Of a stretch of 64,000 nucleotides of DNA, positions 16,102 through 24,798 are shown piece by piece. The notes beneath the pieces were generated by a model. The model worked only from the letters and a program-made list of their open reading frames with translations, ran no database searches and was not told where the DNA came from. The position numbers and the translations under genes are program-made. Every line of letters starts with the position of its first letter. The stretch's first letter is position 1. Source of the stretch: Colwellia sp. (GTDB lineage: Bacteria > Pseudomonadota > Gammaproteobacteria > Enterobacterales > Alteromonadaceae); the NCBI GenBank assembly GCA_026196955.1, contig JAPHTO010000031.1:62001-126000 (forward strand). Reading direction: 5' to 3'.

Positions 16102-18438
16102 CTACTCAAAATTATAACTAAACTGTAATGAAACACTACGTCCTTCCTCTGCTCGTACACCATAAAAACCAGGACCAATTAAAGCCATATCAGTTGCAAA
16201 ACTCACCGTTGTTTCATCTGTTAGGTTTTTACCTAATATAGCGACTTGCCAAGTATTATCTGCGCTCATAAAAGCAACTCGTGCATTAAGTTTGGCGAAA
16301 GCATCTTGTTTCGTAAAGGGGTTTAAATCACCATTGGTATAATATTCAGACTTATATAACACATCTAGATTTGCTTTAAGTTCATAGGCGTCAGCAATTT
16401 CAGTGTAGTATTCTAAGCTTATGCTACCAGAAAGTTTTGGTGCAAGTGCATTGGTTTTTCCTGACATATCACAAGAGGTACCATTTTCTTCAATGTTGTC
16501 TGGTACCAGTGATACGCTGCTAAAGCATTTAGCGCCAGTATAGTCATCCCATTCAAAGTCTAAAAAGCCTAAACTACCATTAACTAGCCAGTTGTCCGCG
16601 AAAGCCCAACGACCATCAAGTTCAATCCCCATGGACGTCGCCTTAGCGCCATTTTCAACAAAGAAACCTGTGCTACCGTCATAAACTGAGGTTTGCAAAT
16701 CTTCAAATAGCATTGAGAATAAGGCGATATTTATATCCGCTAAACCGTCATCCAAGGTAAACTTGCTACCAAGCTCAAACGAGGTAACACTTTCGTCCTC
16801 AAACTCAAAATCATCTGGATTATTTGAACGAGAATCAAAACCGCCCGCTTTAGAGCCCGTTGAAACTGAAGCATAAATCATGGCATCGTCCATCTTATAT
16901 TTGATGTTTAATGCCGGTGTAAAGCTACCTTCATTTCTGGTATTTTGAATTTCATGGTCATAAATATTTTGCCCCGCTAAGACAACAGCAGAATAAATGG
17001 GCCCTGGCAAGCCATTAGGGAATGCTTGGGCAATAGCAGGCGCTTTTATTAGAGGCATCTCAACTACAGGTGTTCGCGTTGTCGGGTCTACTGCAAGCAA
17101 TTTACGGTAGCCGTCTTTGTCTTCATTTGAATATCGTAAACCTAACGTTGCTTCCCATTGTTCACTAAATTTATAGTCAAATTGAGCAAAAACAGCGCCA
17201 GTATCAGAATCAACATTAAATTTACGATCACCAATGATATTTAGCGGATAAACCATATAATCTTCAAGATACTCTAATTTGGTTGTTTGATAATAAACAC
17301 CCGCAATATAATTAAAAGCACCATCGTAGGCTGAAGTAATACGGAATTCTTGACTGAGTTGTTCAAATTTTTCATTACTTAACGGACGATAAATCAAGGG
17401 TAATGGACCATGATCTGCGTCACTAGAGCTATCTACTTCATAACTTTGCCAAGCCGTTATTGAAGTAAGCGTACTATCGCCCATATCGTATTCAACATTT
17501 AGGGTAAGATGATCAGCATCAAATGAAGCCTTTTCTTCTTCTCCTAGTGCAGGGATAGTTTTATGACTTTTATCATCAATAACATAATCTTTAATCACCT
17601 CTAGTACCGGAGCACCGCTAGCGGCAATGGCTGGTTCAACAAATGCTTGTGTTACACTACCGTCATATTCATCTTTGTCATGTTGAGCCGTTAACATCAC
17701 ATTGAAATCATCACTTGGTTGCCAGGCTAGCGTTAAGCGACCAAGAAAGGTTTCATGATCTGGCCCCTCTACATCAGTCACTGTATTAGTGACAAAGCCG
17801 CCACCATCAACATATTTTAAAGCTACCCTACCTTGAATATTATCGGCAAGAGAATTAGATACTGCGGTTTCAACCGTTGTTGTACCAAAGCTAAAGTCAT
17901 AATCGGTATTAATATAACCTTGAAAGTCTTCTGTTGGTTTTGCATTGGTTAAATTCAATGCACCCGCAGTAGTATTTTTACCAAATAAGGCACTTTGTGG
18001 GCCACGCAATACTTCAACTCGTTCTAAATCAAGAAAAACACTACGCATTAAATGACCACGACCACGGTATACGCCATCAACAAAAGTACCTACCGTTTGT
18101 TCAAAACCTTGATTTGGTCCTGAGCCAAGACCGCGCATCATTACATTAAACCCTTGTCCTGTCTGGTTTACTGAGAAGTTGGCGATATATGAAGACAATT
18201 CGGCAGAATCAGTAATATTGGCCTCTAGTAGCTTATCTTGATTGATGGCTGTCATAGAAATTGGTACTTCTTTAACGTTTTGTACACGTTTTTGTGCCGT
18301 TACCATAATGACTTCTAGTTTATCATCCATTGCTTGGTTTGCTTCATCAGCTGCATGTGCCAGTGTTGGCACACTCAAAGCTACGGATAGAGCCAAGCTA
18401 AGCTTGCTCATACTGTATTTTCTATTCGTTGTAAGCAT
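16102..18438 (-). CDS. TonB-dependent outer-membrane receptor
   Basis: A 778-residue receptor. The signal peptide ends LAHAADE (about residue 29), then a TonB-box-like stretch (EVIMVTAQKR). The plug domain (about residues 50-160) has VEVLRGPQSALFGKNTTAGALN. A 22-strand-type barrel follows, with the late TonB motif GFYGVRAEEGRSVSLQFSYNF and a terminal aromatic pair. AGGGG precedes the ATG. It is the only high-affinity import channel in the island and the probable entry route for the substrate. Two operator-like palindromes (18572 and 18605) lie 134-184 bp upstream, so it is likely in the TetR regulon. Sequence style resembles the large group of marine and sphingomonad receptors without a defined ligand. 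Confidence 0.93.
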   Translation of the reverse strand: MLTTNRKYSMSKLSLALSVALSVPTLAHAADEANQAMDDKLEVIMVTAQKRVQNVKEVPISMTAINQDKLLEANITDSAELSSYIANFSVNQTGQGFNVMMRGLGSGPNQGFEQTVGTFVDGVYRGRGHLMRSVFLDLERVEVLRGPQSALFGKNTTAGALNLTNAKPTEDFQGYINTDYDFSFGTTTVETAVSNSLADNIQGRVALKYVDGGGFVTNTVTDVEGPDHETFLGRLTLAWQPSDDFNVMLTAQHDKDEYDGSVTQAFVEPAIAASGAPVLEVIKDYVIDDKSHKTIPALGEEEKASFDADHLTLNVEYDMGDSTLTSITAWQSYEVDSSSDADHGPLPLIYRPLSNEKFEQLSQEFRITSAYDGAFNYIAGVYYQTTKLEYLEDYMVYPLNIIGDRKFNVDSDTGAVFAQFDYKFSEQWEATLGLRYSNEDKDGYRKLLAVDPTTRTPVVEMPLIKAPAIAQAFPNGLPGPIYSAVVLAGQNIYDHEIQNTRNEGSFTPALNIKYKMDDAMIYASVSTGSKAGGFDSRSNNPDDFEFEDESVTSFELGSKFTLDDGLADINIALFSMLFEDLQTSVYDGSTGFFVENGAKATSMGIELDGRWAFADNWLVNGSLGFLDFEWDDYTGAKCFSSVSLVPDNIEENGTSCDMSGKTNALAPKLSGSISLEYYTEIADAYELKANLDVLYKSEYYTNGDLNPFTKQDAFAKLNARVAFMSADNTWQVAILGKNLTDETTVSFATDMALIGPGFYGVRAEEGRSVSLQFSYNFE

Positions 18439-18571
18439 ATTATCCCCTCATAGTACTGTTAGAAGTTCAAGTGATTATTACCACCACTTATAATTCTCAT
18501 GTTATTTACTCTTTCTATTCCAAAGTTGTTTTTTCCTTTCCTTGGTTGTATTTATACTAACTCGCCCAACC

Positions 18572-18589
18572 TTTGAACGAGTGTACAAA
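18572..18589. promoter_or_regulatory. TetR operator-like palindrome, site 4 (imperfect), upstream of TonB receptor
   Basis: TTTGAACGAGTGTACAAA matches the TTTGTACG-N2-CGTACAAA pattern with two deviations. Its centre is 33 bp from that of the perfect copy at 18605. The paired sites lie in the 427-bp gap upstream of the receptor. The rest of that gap (18439-18865) shows no gene. Confidence 0.55.
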
Positions 18590-18604
18590 CAACACCAGAC
18601 TACT

Positions 18605-18622
18605 ATTGTACGACCGTACAAT
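18605..18622. promoter_or_regulatory. TetR operator-like palindrome, site 5, upstream of TonB receptor
   Basis: ATTGTACGACCGTACAAT has perfect 8-bp arms plus an outer A/T pair, and equals the 3105 site except at the outermost position and in the centre. It lies 167 bp before the receptor start codon, the same distance as site 3 from the sulfatase start. Confidence 0.75.
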
Positions 18623-18865
18623 CAATGTTTTTTTTAATAATTCGGTATTTTCAACAATAATTTTTGCCATTCTATTGCAAAATACAGTGATGAAAAGTAG
18701 AGCTATTCACTAGTATAAAGGACGGTTTCAGTAAATAATGGATACTAATCAACGGGTTAATATCATTGATAAAAAGACAGGTCATCCTTGACCTAAATTA
18801 GCAAGAGATCTCCCTCAGCTACTGGCTTGTATAGTTAGTACAGTTTAATAAACTTAAGGAAATAT

Positions 18866-20137
18866 CTAACTATGTAGAATTTCCCAGGTGTCAATAAGTT
18901 GACCGCGACGATAAGTTATTAGATCACCGAATTGCAAAAAGACAAATTCACTTTGGCTTGGTCGGAAGAAGACATGATCGTCAACATTTATATTAACCTT
19001 ATTTGAACCATTCACGATTTCTTGGTTAGTACTAGTGCCGAACAAACCATTACCTTGTAGACCTTTTGGGGATTCATAGTGTGCTAACCATTTTCCACCA
19101 TAAATAAAAAATGTTTGCTGCATGTTTTTATCCCACATCGGAAAAATATTTTGTGCGAACTCGGTCGCCGGAAGTTTTGTTCCTGACATTTTCTTTAATA
19201 CAGGTGTCGCAATATAGGCCGCAGGAGAATAATCAGCGAGAGTTGGGATATCAAAATCAGTGGGTTTCACTAAACAAGAGCCTGCAGAAAGTTCATTGGC
19301 AACAGTTTTTTCTTTATGTAAAGCAACACTTGGACTACCTGCGCCATTAAAGCAAAGCTTCTGCTTTTTATACTCTGGTGCTTGCAGATACAAGCGCTCA
19401 ATAAACCCTTGATATATGGCTTGTGATTGTTGGTACGCTTGTTCTTGCGACATAATAATACTAGGAATTTTAACCACATGGGGATCATATCCCATAAAGC
19501 CTGAAAAGCTTAAATATTGTGGGTTTTCTTGTATTAATTTCAGTAAAGAGTCAAGCTCTGCCGCTTCCTGCAAGCCACCTCGATGTAAACCAACGTCTAT
19601 TTCAATATTAACTTGCATTCTCACCTGCAAAGCTTTTGCTAACGCAAGATATTGTGATAAGCGCGCTTCGCTATCAATCAACCACTGTAATTGTAATTCA
19701 GCTTTGAAAGAGTCAGGATTATCATGGCTTTGATAAAATATCTCTGCCGCTTTCACTGGCATAGGTTTACCCATTAGCACATCGACATTTGGATATTCAC
19801 GGGCAATATGATTAAGAAATGGTTGATGAAAAACCATCAATTTATTGGTATTGGCTTTTTCCATAATATAACCAAGCAAACTAGGGCTTGGCAGTGACTT
19901 AGCAACAATGCGATAGTCTACAGCAGGGTTTAGCTGAGCCTTTAAAACCGCGATATTATTATCAAGTAAATCTAAATCAACCAGCATACTCGGAATAAAA
20001 TCACCACCTTCCTTTAAGCTATTATTAAGCACATTAAAATACTCATTATAAGGAGCACCATTATCGCTAGGCTTTAAAGATAGCGCTCCTGCGACACCAA
20101 CAGCTACGCCGGCAAGTATAAATTGACGTCTATTCAT
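18866..20137 (-). CDS. Tat-exported PLP enzyme, alanine racemase N-domain / D-threonine aldolase-like (DSD1 family)
   Basis: A 423-residue protein with a twin-arginine signal (NRRQFILAG at residues 2-10, hydrophobic run to about 21). A fold-type III PLP barrel contains YRIVAKSLPSPSLL, where K80 is the expected cofactor lysine. INIEIDVGLHRGG (about residues 180-190) is the matching strand. The C-terminal beta domain reads VFFRPSQSE where characterised D-serine dehydratases and D-threonine aldolases have a PxHxC/D metal motif, so the activity may differ. AGGAAA precedes the ATG. It lies 18 bp downstream of the FAD oxidase gene and shares its promoter. Tat export implies a folded, cofactor-loaded enzyme in the periplasm. 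The substrate is unknown; a D-amino acid or beta-hydroxy amino acid is a guess from the family. Confidence 0.8.
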   Translation of the reverse strand: MNRRQFILAGVAVGVAGALSLKPSDNGAPYNEYFNVLNNSLKEGGDFIPSMLVDLDLLDNNIAVLKAQLNPAVDYRIVAKSLPSPSLLGYIMEKANTNKLMVFHQPFLNHIAREYPNVDVLMGKPMPVKAAEIFYQSHDNPDSFKAELQLQWLIDSEARLSQYLALAKALQVRMQVNIEIDVGLHRGGLQEAAELDSLLKLIQENPQYLSFSGFMGYDPHVVKIPSIIMSQEQAYQQSQAIYQGFIERLYLQAPEYKKQKLCFNGAGSPSVALHKEKTVANELSAGSCLVKPTDFDIPTLADYSPAAYIATPVLKKMSGTKLPATEFAQNIFPMWDKNMQQTFFIYGGKWLAHYESPKGLQGNGLFGTSTNQEIVNGSNKVNINVDDHVFFRPSQSEFVFLQFGDLITYRRGQLIDTWEILHS

Positions 20138-20155
20138 TTTAATTTCCTGTAACTA

Positions 20156-21589
20156 CTAGCCTAAGCCTAGTACGGTATTGATATGGTCATTAGTGAAGAT
20201 GTTTTTCGGATCCATTTGTTGACGAACTTTTAAAAAGTCATCAAATTTAGGGTAACGGGCACGCTGTTCTTTCGCGGTAAGCGTATGTACTTTCCCCCAA
20301 TGTGGACGACCTTGATATTTCCAAAAAATGGGTTCGATAATAGCAAAATATTTCTTATAGTCTTTGTCATGAAAATTATGACAGCTAATAGCACAGCAAT
20401 CTTGCTGATAGAAAGGGCTTAACCAAATATCATCGGCTTGTATGTAACGAACTTCTATTGGAAAGATGACATCAATATTTTGCTTTTTAATGGTGGCAAG
20501 GATTTCACGTAAGCAGGCAACGCCATACTCTGCAGGCACCGAATACTCCATTTCGTTAAATTGAATGTCCCGTAAATTACCAAATACTTCATAGTTTTTA
20601 CCGGTACGCACTTCTTTTTCTACTCTACTCGCGCCTGCATTAACGATAAAGCTACGTAAAAATGGTACTGCATCAACCACTTTGGATAAGGTTCTAAAAG
20701 TTTCATAGGCATCACCATTATTAACTTTCTGCTCTAGTAGCTCAGTTTCTTTTACTTTATCTAAAGTAATACCCAAAATATAATCCGCATGCGGTAATGC
20801 ATAAAATTCAAAATGGCGATGTTGATCGCGCAGTTTTTCCATATTAGCCAAACCTTCTTCAAGGCCTAGCATCCAACTAGTTTCTTTTAAGTAATATTTA
20901 TCTTCAGCTTCAATACGAATATTTGTGACTGCGCCTAATGCCCCTATATTTGTGCGAGCGGCATTAAATAACTCGGTATTCTCATCGGCACTACAATTAA
21001 CCTCTTCTCCTAAACCATTAACCAAAGTCATTTGTTTAACTGTAGTCGACATCGAGCCAAAATTAATGCCCGTGCCATGAGTAGAAGTGGCAATTGCACC
21101 AGCAAAAGTTTGAGTATTTATATCTGGCATATTTTGCAAACTTAGACCATGTTGCCATAGTTCTGCACCCGCCGCCGCTAATACAGTATTTGCGGCAACA
21201 TCAAACTGCTTAGTTTTGACATCAACATTACTAATGCCATTAAAGTACGCTAGCGACATTAAAGACTCATTAGTAGGCACTAAAGCTGAAAAACTATGCC
21301 CAGAGCCAACTAAACGAATACGCTGTTTAGTTTGCTTAACCATAGCAATCAAGTCATCACTATTTTTCGGCACTAATAGTTCGTTATGTTCGCAAGACTG
21401 ATTGCCAGACCAATTACGCCAAGGTTGCACACGTTTGCCATCTTTACCAATTGCACCTTCAAGCTTGGGTAGTATAAATTCAGGTTTGTTGTCACTACAA
21501 GCTGATAACCCCAGTGTGCTGGTAGCCCCCACCGCCACTGCTGTTTTTAATAGTGAACGTCGATTCAGGTTAATTCGTTCAAACTGCAT
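20156..21589 (-). CDS. Tat-exported FAD-linked oxidase, D-arabinono-/L-gulono-1,4-lactone oxidase-like
   Basis: A 477-residue vanillyl-alcohol-oxidase-superfamily protein. From the ATG at 21589 (GGGAG upstream) the N-terminus has a twin-arginine signal (NLNRRSLLKTA) ending in a lipobox LSAC, so it may be a Tat-exported lipoprotein. An ATG at 21634 lacks a ribosome site. The FAD domain contains RLVGSGHSFSALVPT, whose His is the usual covalent FAD site in lactone oxidases, and STHGTGINFGSMS. The C-terminal ALO-type region ends with HWGKVHTL and DPKNIFTNDH. It begins the two-gene operon with the PLP enzyme, and an operator-like palindrome lies 58 bp upstream. A sugar lactone, alditol or related hydroxy compound is the expected substrate class; the exact one cannot be read. 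Confidence 0.85.
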   Translation of the reverse strand: MQFERINLNRRSLLKTAVAVGATSTLGLSACSDNKPEFILPKLEGAIGKDGKRVQPWRNWSGNQSCEHNELLVPKNSDDLIAMVKQTKQRIRLVGSGHSFSALVPTNESLMSLAYFNGISNVDVKTKQFDVAANTVLAAAGAELWQHGLSLQNMPDINTQTFAGAIATSTHGTGINFGSMSTTVKQMTLVNGLGEEVNCSADENTELFNAARTNIGALGAVTNIRIEAEDKYYLKETSWMLGLEEGLANMEKLRDQHRHFEFYALPHADYILGITLDKVKETELLEQKVNNGDAYETFRTLSKVVDAVPFLRSFIVNAGASRVEKEVRTGKNYEVFGNLRDIQFNEMEYSVPAEYGVACLREILATIKKQNIDVIFPIEVRYIQADDIWLSPFYQQDCCAISCHNFHDKDYKKYFAIIEPIFWKYQGRPHWGKVHTLTAKEQRARYPKFDDFLKVRQQMDPKNIFTNDHINTVLGLG

Positions 21590-21646
21590 AAATGAAATAC
21601 TCCCAAGTAGAAAAAGATAGTTTATATGTAACATACTATATACGGT

Positions 21647-21664
21647 TTCGTACGGTCGTACAAT
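21647..21664. promoter_or_regulatory. TetR operator-like palindrome, site 6, upstream of FAD oxidase operon
   Basis: TTCGTACGGTCGTACAAT keeps the TACG-GT-CGTA core with one outer-arm mismatch. It lies 58 bp before the oxidase start at 21589 and ties this operon to the island regulon. Confidence 0.7.
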
Positions 21665-21744
21665 CTAGGTTTGTATTTTATTTAGAGCGCCTTTAATATT
21701 CATTGATGAAGCATGTATGGAAGAAAAATGATGCGACATAAAAT

Positions 21745-21767
21745 CTGTGGCGCAATGTACGCCACAG
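21745..21767. repeat. Perfect 8-bp inverted repeat, function unknown
   Basis: CTGTGGCG / CGCCACAG flank a 7-base loop. There is no T-run on either side. It lies in the gap between the island and the micro-protein gene and may be a boundary hairpin. Nothing else was recognised between 21665 and 21811. Confidence 0.5.
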
Positions 21768-21810
21768 AAGTGACGTTTATCAAGGGCGCCATTTACCTAC
21801 AAATCACAAA

Positions 21811-21847
21811 GAAAAAAGCCTTAACTATTCTAAAATAGTTAAGGCTT
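21811..21847 (-). terminator. Rho-independent terminator of the 45-codon gene
   Basis: A perfect 14-bp stem (AAGCCTTAACTATT and complement) with a 4-base loop is followed on the minus strand by a run of six T. It lies 91 bp downstream of the small gene at 21939-22076. Confidence 0.85.
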
Positions 21848-21938
21848 GAATTTCCATTCTGCGATAAAGCATACTCTGTAGTAAGGTAGTTTTCTTTTTC
21901 AAGCGTACGGTGCTCAAAAGACACTACAAATCTATCGT

Positions 21939-22076
21939 TTATTTTTCTGATTGTGCTGTTTTTACTTCCATGTCATCAGCTACTGAGGTATTACTCAATA
22001 TTGCTGAAACGGCCATTACCAATACGGCAAGAATAACCGTTGTCAGCTTTAATCCTCTTGAGGATGACTTGCTCAT
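21939..22076 (-). CDS. 45-residue exported or membrane micro-protein, unknown function
   Basis: A small gene on the minus strand, missed by long-ORF screening. The ATG at 22076 has AAGG about eight bases upstream. The product starts with a Ser/Lys/Arg-rich segment (MSKSSSRGLK), then a hydrophobic segment of about 18 residues (TVILAVLVMAVSAIL). A short acidic tail follows (VADDMEVKTAQSEK). This looks like a signal peptide giving a peptide of roughly 13-20 residues, or a single-span membrane peptide. A perfect terminator downstream and an isolated position support a real, separately transcribed gene. No family is recognised. Confidence 0.6.
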   Translation of the reverse strand: MSKSSSRGLKLTTVILAVLVMAVSAILSNTSVADDMEVKTAQSEK

Positions 22077-22248
22077 TATTTACCTTATTTTTAATATGGT
22101 TGCGTATATATACTAACCCCCTAAAACTTTTCTAGCGTGACGACGCTTGATACGAAAAGGTTTATTGGGCAAAAGTACAACCTGATTAAAAAGTAAACTA
22201 TTTTAATTTGTAATACAAGTAAAAACTTAAGGAAATTAAATAATTACT

Positions 22249-24564
22249 TTAAATCGTCTCGTCATCACCAAAAAGGTGTGCTTGGTACGCCTGCTGCTGC
22301 TCATTTGTCGCTTGAACAACTTTAATCACGGCAGTTAAAATCATTTCGCCTGAGTGAGTAACACCAAGACTTAAATCTCCTTCCATTAACTGACAAATTT
22401 CTTTCACCATGGTCATTTGAGTACTGTATTGTCCTATCTCTTTTGACATATAGTCTGTGCATGGCGCTTTAACCGCTATATTTTCCTCATCATGACCGGT
22501 AAATACAAAGAATAGTGTCGCCGTATTAAATTGATGGCTATGAGATTTAACGGTTAGTCGTATCTTTTTCATATTAAAAAACGCATAAATATCTGTGCAT
22601 AAGGGGATCAAAAATTGCTGAATCCTCAATTCATCACCAGTTATAAAATGAGGAACTGATGAATCAATCAACATGGTCAACGCTCTACCTTTAGCCGTAT
22701 TTTGATTTTGGACTTTAAGCATTTCATCAATTCGCATTAAAAACCCATGAAAGTCGAATATTTCAGATTGTAAAAGTAAATTTCCTGATTCAATTTTTGA
22801 TAGATCAACGATCATATCAAGTAACTGCCCCATGTTTTTTTGCGCTAAATCTATGTTGGTAATTATGGCTTTCTGCTGCTGCTGTTCGGTTTTCCTCAAT
22901 TGCTCAATGAAAAGGGCAATAGCCTGTAATGGCGTTTGTAGCTCTTTATTTAAGGTTTTTAAAAATGCTGTTTTAGCAACGCTTTCTTGCTCTGATTGAT
23001 CCTTTGCAATAATCAATTCTTGCGTCTTTCTAATCACTTGAGTACTCAATTCACTTGAGTAAGCAGCCATCATTAAAATAAGTGATTGAAACAATACACC
23101 GCCAAATGTCACACCAAAAAGTATTCCCCATGCTTGCCAGTTTTTTTGCTGCATTTGCCAAGGATGCTGCTCAAATAAACTTACACGCCATTGTCGGGAG
23201 TTTACATTCAAATAAAATTGCTCTACATAACGATTAGTTTCCAATAGCTGTTTGCCAAATAAAATATAGGGTTCAACAGAGCTAATATCCTCAATAAATA
23301 AACCAATATCATTCGTTGAAAGCTCTGCTATTCGTGTAAAGAAACCTTCAAACTGCACAACCGCAACGACAAAACCTAGTAAGCTGTCTTGTTTAGTGAT
23401 TAAAGGAGCATTTGATAACTTACCTGCGGCATGGACAGATAAAATAAAAAGAATGCCTGGGTTACTATGATCATCCTGAATTAAATTTATTGGCGCACTA
23501 GCAATGGCCTTATCACTATTAATAACCTTGGTCATCGAAATCACTTCAGCAGGGTTGGTCAGCACATCTAAACCGAGAATGATTTGATTACTTAAACTTG
23601 GGTAAACGTAACGTATAGGTGCATAAACATCCCGCTGCTTTGCTACTTGCATTTTGCCAGCGAGATCTCGCTCCATAATGCGCATTGCTTGCTTTTCATA
23701 GCTAGCCCTTTGAGCATGCTGAACAATGGGTGCCCATTCTAATACCCTAATAGAGGAGTTTTCATGAGAATTGTGTTCGGTAAAAAGCTTAAACTCTGAC
23801 GACGTCACATGCTCACTTGCCTTGATAAAAGCGGATAAGCTATTAAGTTCATCCACCACCAAGGCAACTTCCTGTCTGATAGATTGTCCTATATCACTTT
23901 TCGCTTGTTCAAACATATCATGGCGATTATGTAACTGCGCATTTTGAGAAATCTTAAATAACAAACCAATTGCTACAAACGCGAGAGATGAGGCAAAGAT
24001 AATAAAAAAACGTTTTGAAGAGGTTAACTGTTGCTGGCGTTGAGTTAAAAGTAATAGCGGCGTGAAAAAGATGGCGAACAACACACTACCAGACCAGCTA
24101 CTCATAAAGGTATAAAATAAGTTTCCGCCCAATGCCTTATTGTCCAACATAGTAATGACAATAATGGCACTCGCAGAAACGATTGCCGTTAAAGGACCCA
24201 CTTTAACGAGAAAAGTCAGTAGTTCTTTCCTTGATTTAAGCCAATTCTGTTGGTTCACTTGTGCTAATGTTATCTGCTTTGCCCAATAACTTTGCAACAT
24301 AGTCGCTAGAACAGTAATGATAATCATCGCTAAATTAATATCTAACTTCATAAACCAAAATAAGAAGCTAGAAAATGCAATAACAGCGACTGACATAACC
24401 AACAAAATATTGGTTCCCATAAAAATAACTAAGGCCGTGGTTACTCCTGCTACTGGTCCTATAAAGCTGATAAAAGAAAAAGGCACAAAAAAAAGTACCG
24501 TGCTTACACAAACGATAAGGTATAAAACAAAAGCGAGGCTAAAATTTTTAAATTTTAAGGACAT
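22249..24564 (-). CDS. MASE1-CHASE sensor with degenerate histidine-kinase region (pseudokinase)
   Basis: A 771-residue membrane sensor. Residues about 8-205 are a MASE1-type bundle of membrane helices. Residues about 225-445 are a CHASE-type extracytoplasmic ligand domain (VLEWAPIV, IRYVYPS), followed by another membrane helix near 478-500. The dimerisation helix (about 528-590) reads FLKTLNKELQTPLQAI, where active kinases have SHELRTPL, so Lys540 replaces the phospho-accepting His. The following region lacks recognisable N and G boxes of the ATPase domain. It is therefore probably a signal-binding scaffold without phosphotransfer. It is divergent from tkt, with no ribosome site evident, and no partner regulator lies next to it. 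Confidence 0.85.
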   Translation of the reverse strand: MSLKFKNFSLAFVLYLIVCVSTVLFFVPFSFISFIGPVAGVTTALVIFMGTNILLVMSVAVIAFSSFLFWFMKLDINLAMIIITVLATMLQSYWAKQITLAQVNQQNWLKSRKELLTFLVKVGPLTAIVSASAIIVITMLDNKALGGNLFYTFMSSWSGSVLFAIFFTPLLLLTQRQQQLTSSKRFFIIFASSLAFVAIGLLFKISQNAQLHNRHDMFEQAKSDIGQSIRQEVALVVDELNSLSAFIKASEHVTSSEFKLFTEHNSHENSSIRVLEWAPIVQHAQRASYEKQAMRIMERDLAGKMQVAKQRDVYAPIRYVYPSLSNQIILGLDVLTNPAEVISMTKVINSDKAIASAPINLIQDDHSNPGILFILSVHAAGKLSNAPLITKQDSLLGFVVAVVQFEGFFTRIAELSTNDIGLFIEDISSVEPYILFGKQLLETNRYVEQFYLNVNSRQWRVSLFEQHPWQMQQKNWQAWGILFGVTFGGVLFQSLILMMAAYSSELSTQVIRKTQELIIAKDQSEQESVAKTAFLKTLNKELQTPLQAIALFIEQLRKTEQQQQKAIITNIDLAQKNMGQLLDMIVDLSKIESGNLLLQSEIFDFHGFLMRIDEMLKVQNQNTAKGRALTMLIDSSVPHFITGDELRIQQFLIPLCTDIYAFFNMKKIRLTVKSHSHQFNTATLFFVFTGHDEENIAVKAPCTDYMSKEIGQYSTQMTMVKEICQLMEGDLSLGVTHSGEMILTAVIKVVQATNEQQQAYQAHLFGDDETI

Positions 24565-24798
24565 TATTTTTATAATTAATCAATGAATTAAAGAGTTTTC
24601 GATTAAAGAATACTAGCACTATTTTTTATACTTCCCCAAGTACTCCAACTGACCTTTTTAAGGAATATGCGACTTAGCAGCACAGAAGAGCAAAAAAATA
24701 TAACAAATAGTGTAATTAAATTTGCGATCGCCCCTTGGGTAAGGGAAAATACGCGCAATTAATGTATACCTTTCAAAATCAATAGATCTGGAGCCAAT

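Noticed and set aside
21910-22116. Plus-strand 68-codon frame
   Set aside because: It overlaps the minus-strand 45-codon gene that has a ribosome site, hydrophobic segment and terminator; the plus frame has none of these.
24723-24745. GCGATCGC octamer and short CCCTT/AAGGG hairpin before tkt
   Set aside because: Single octamer with no second copy noticed; the 5-bp stem is too short to support a regulatory call.
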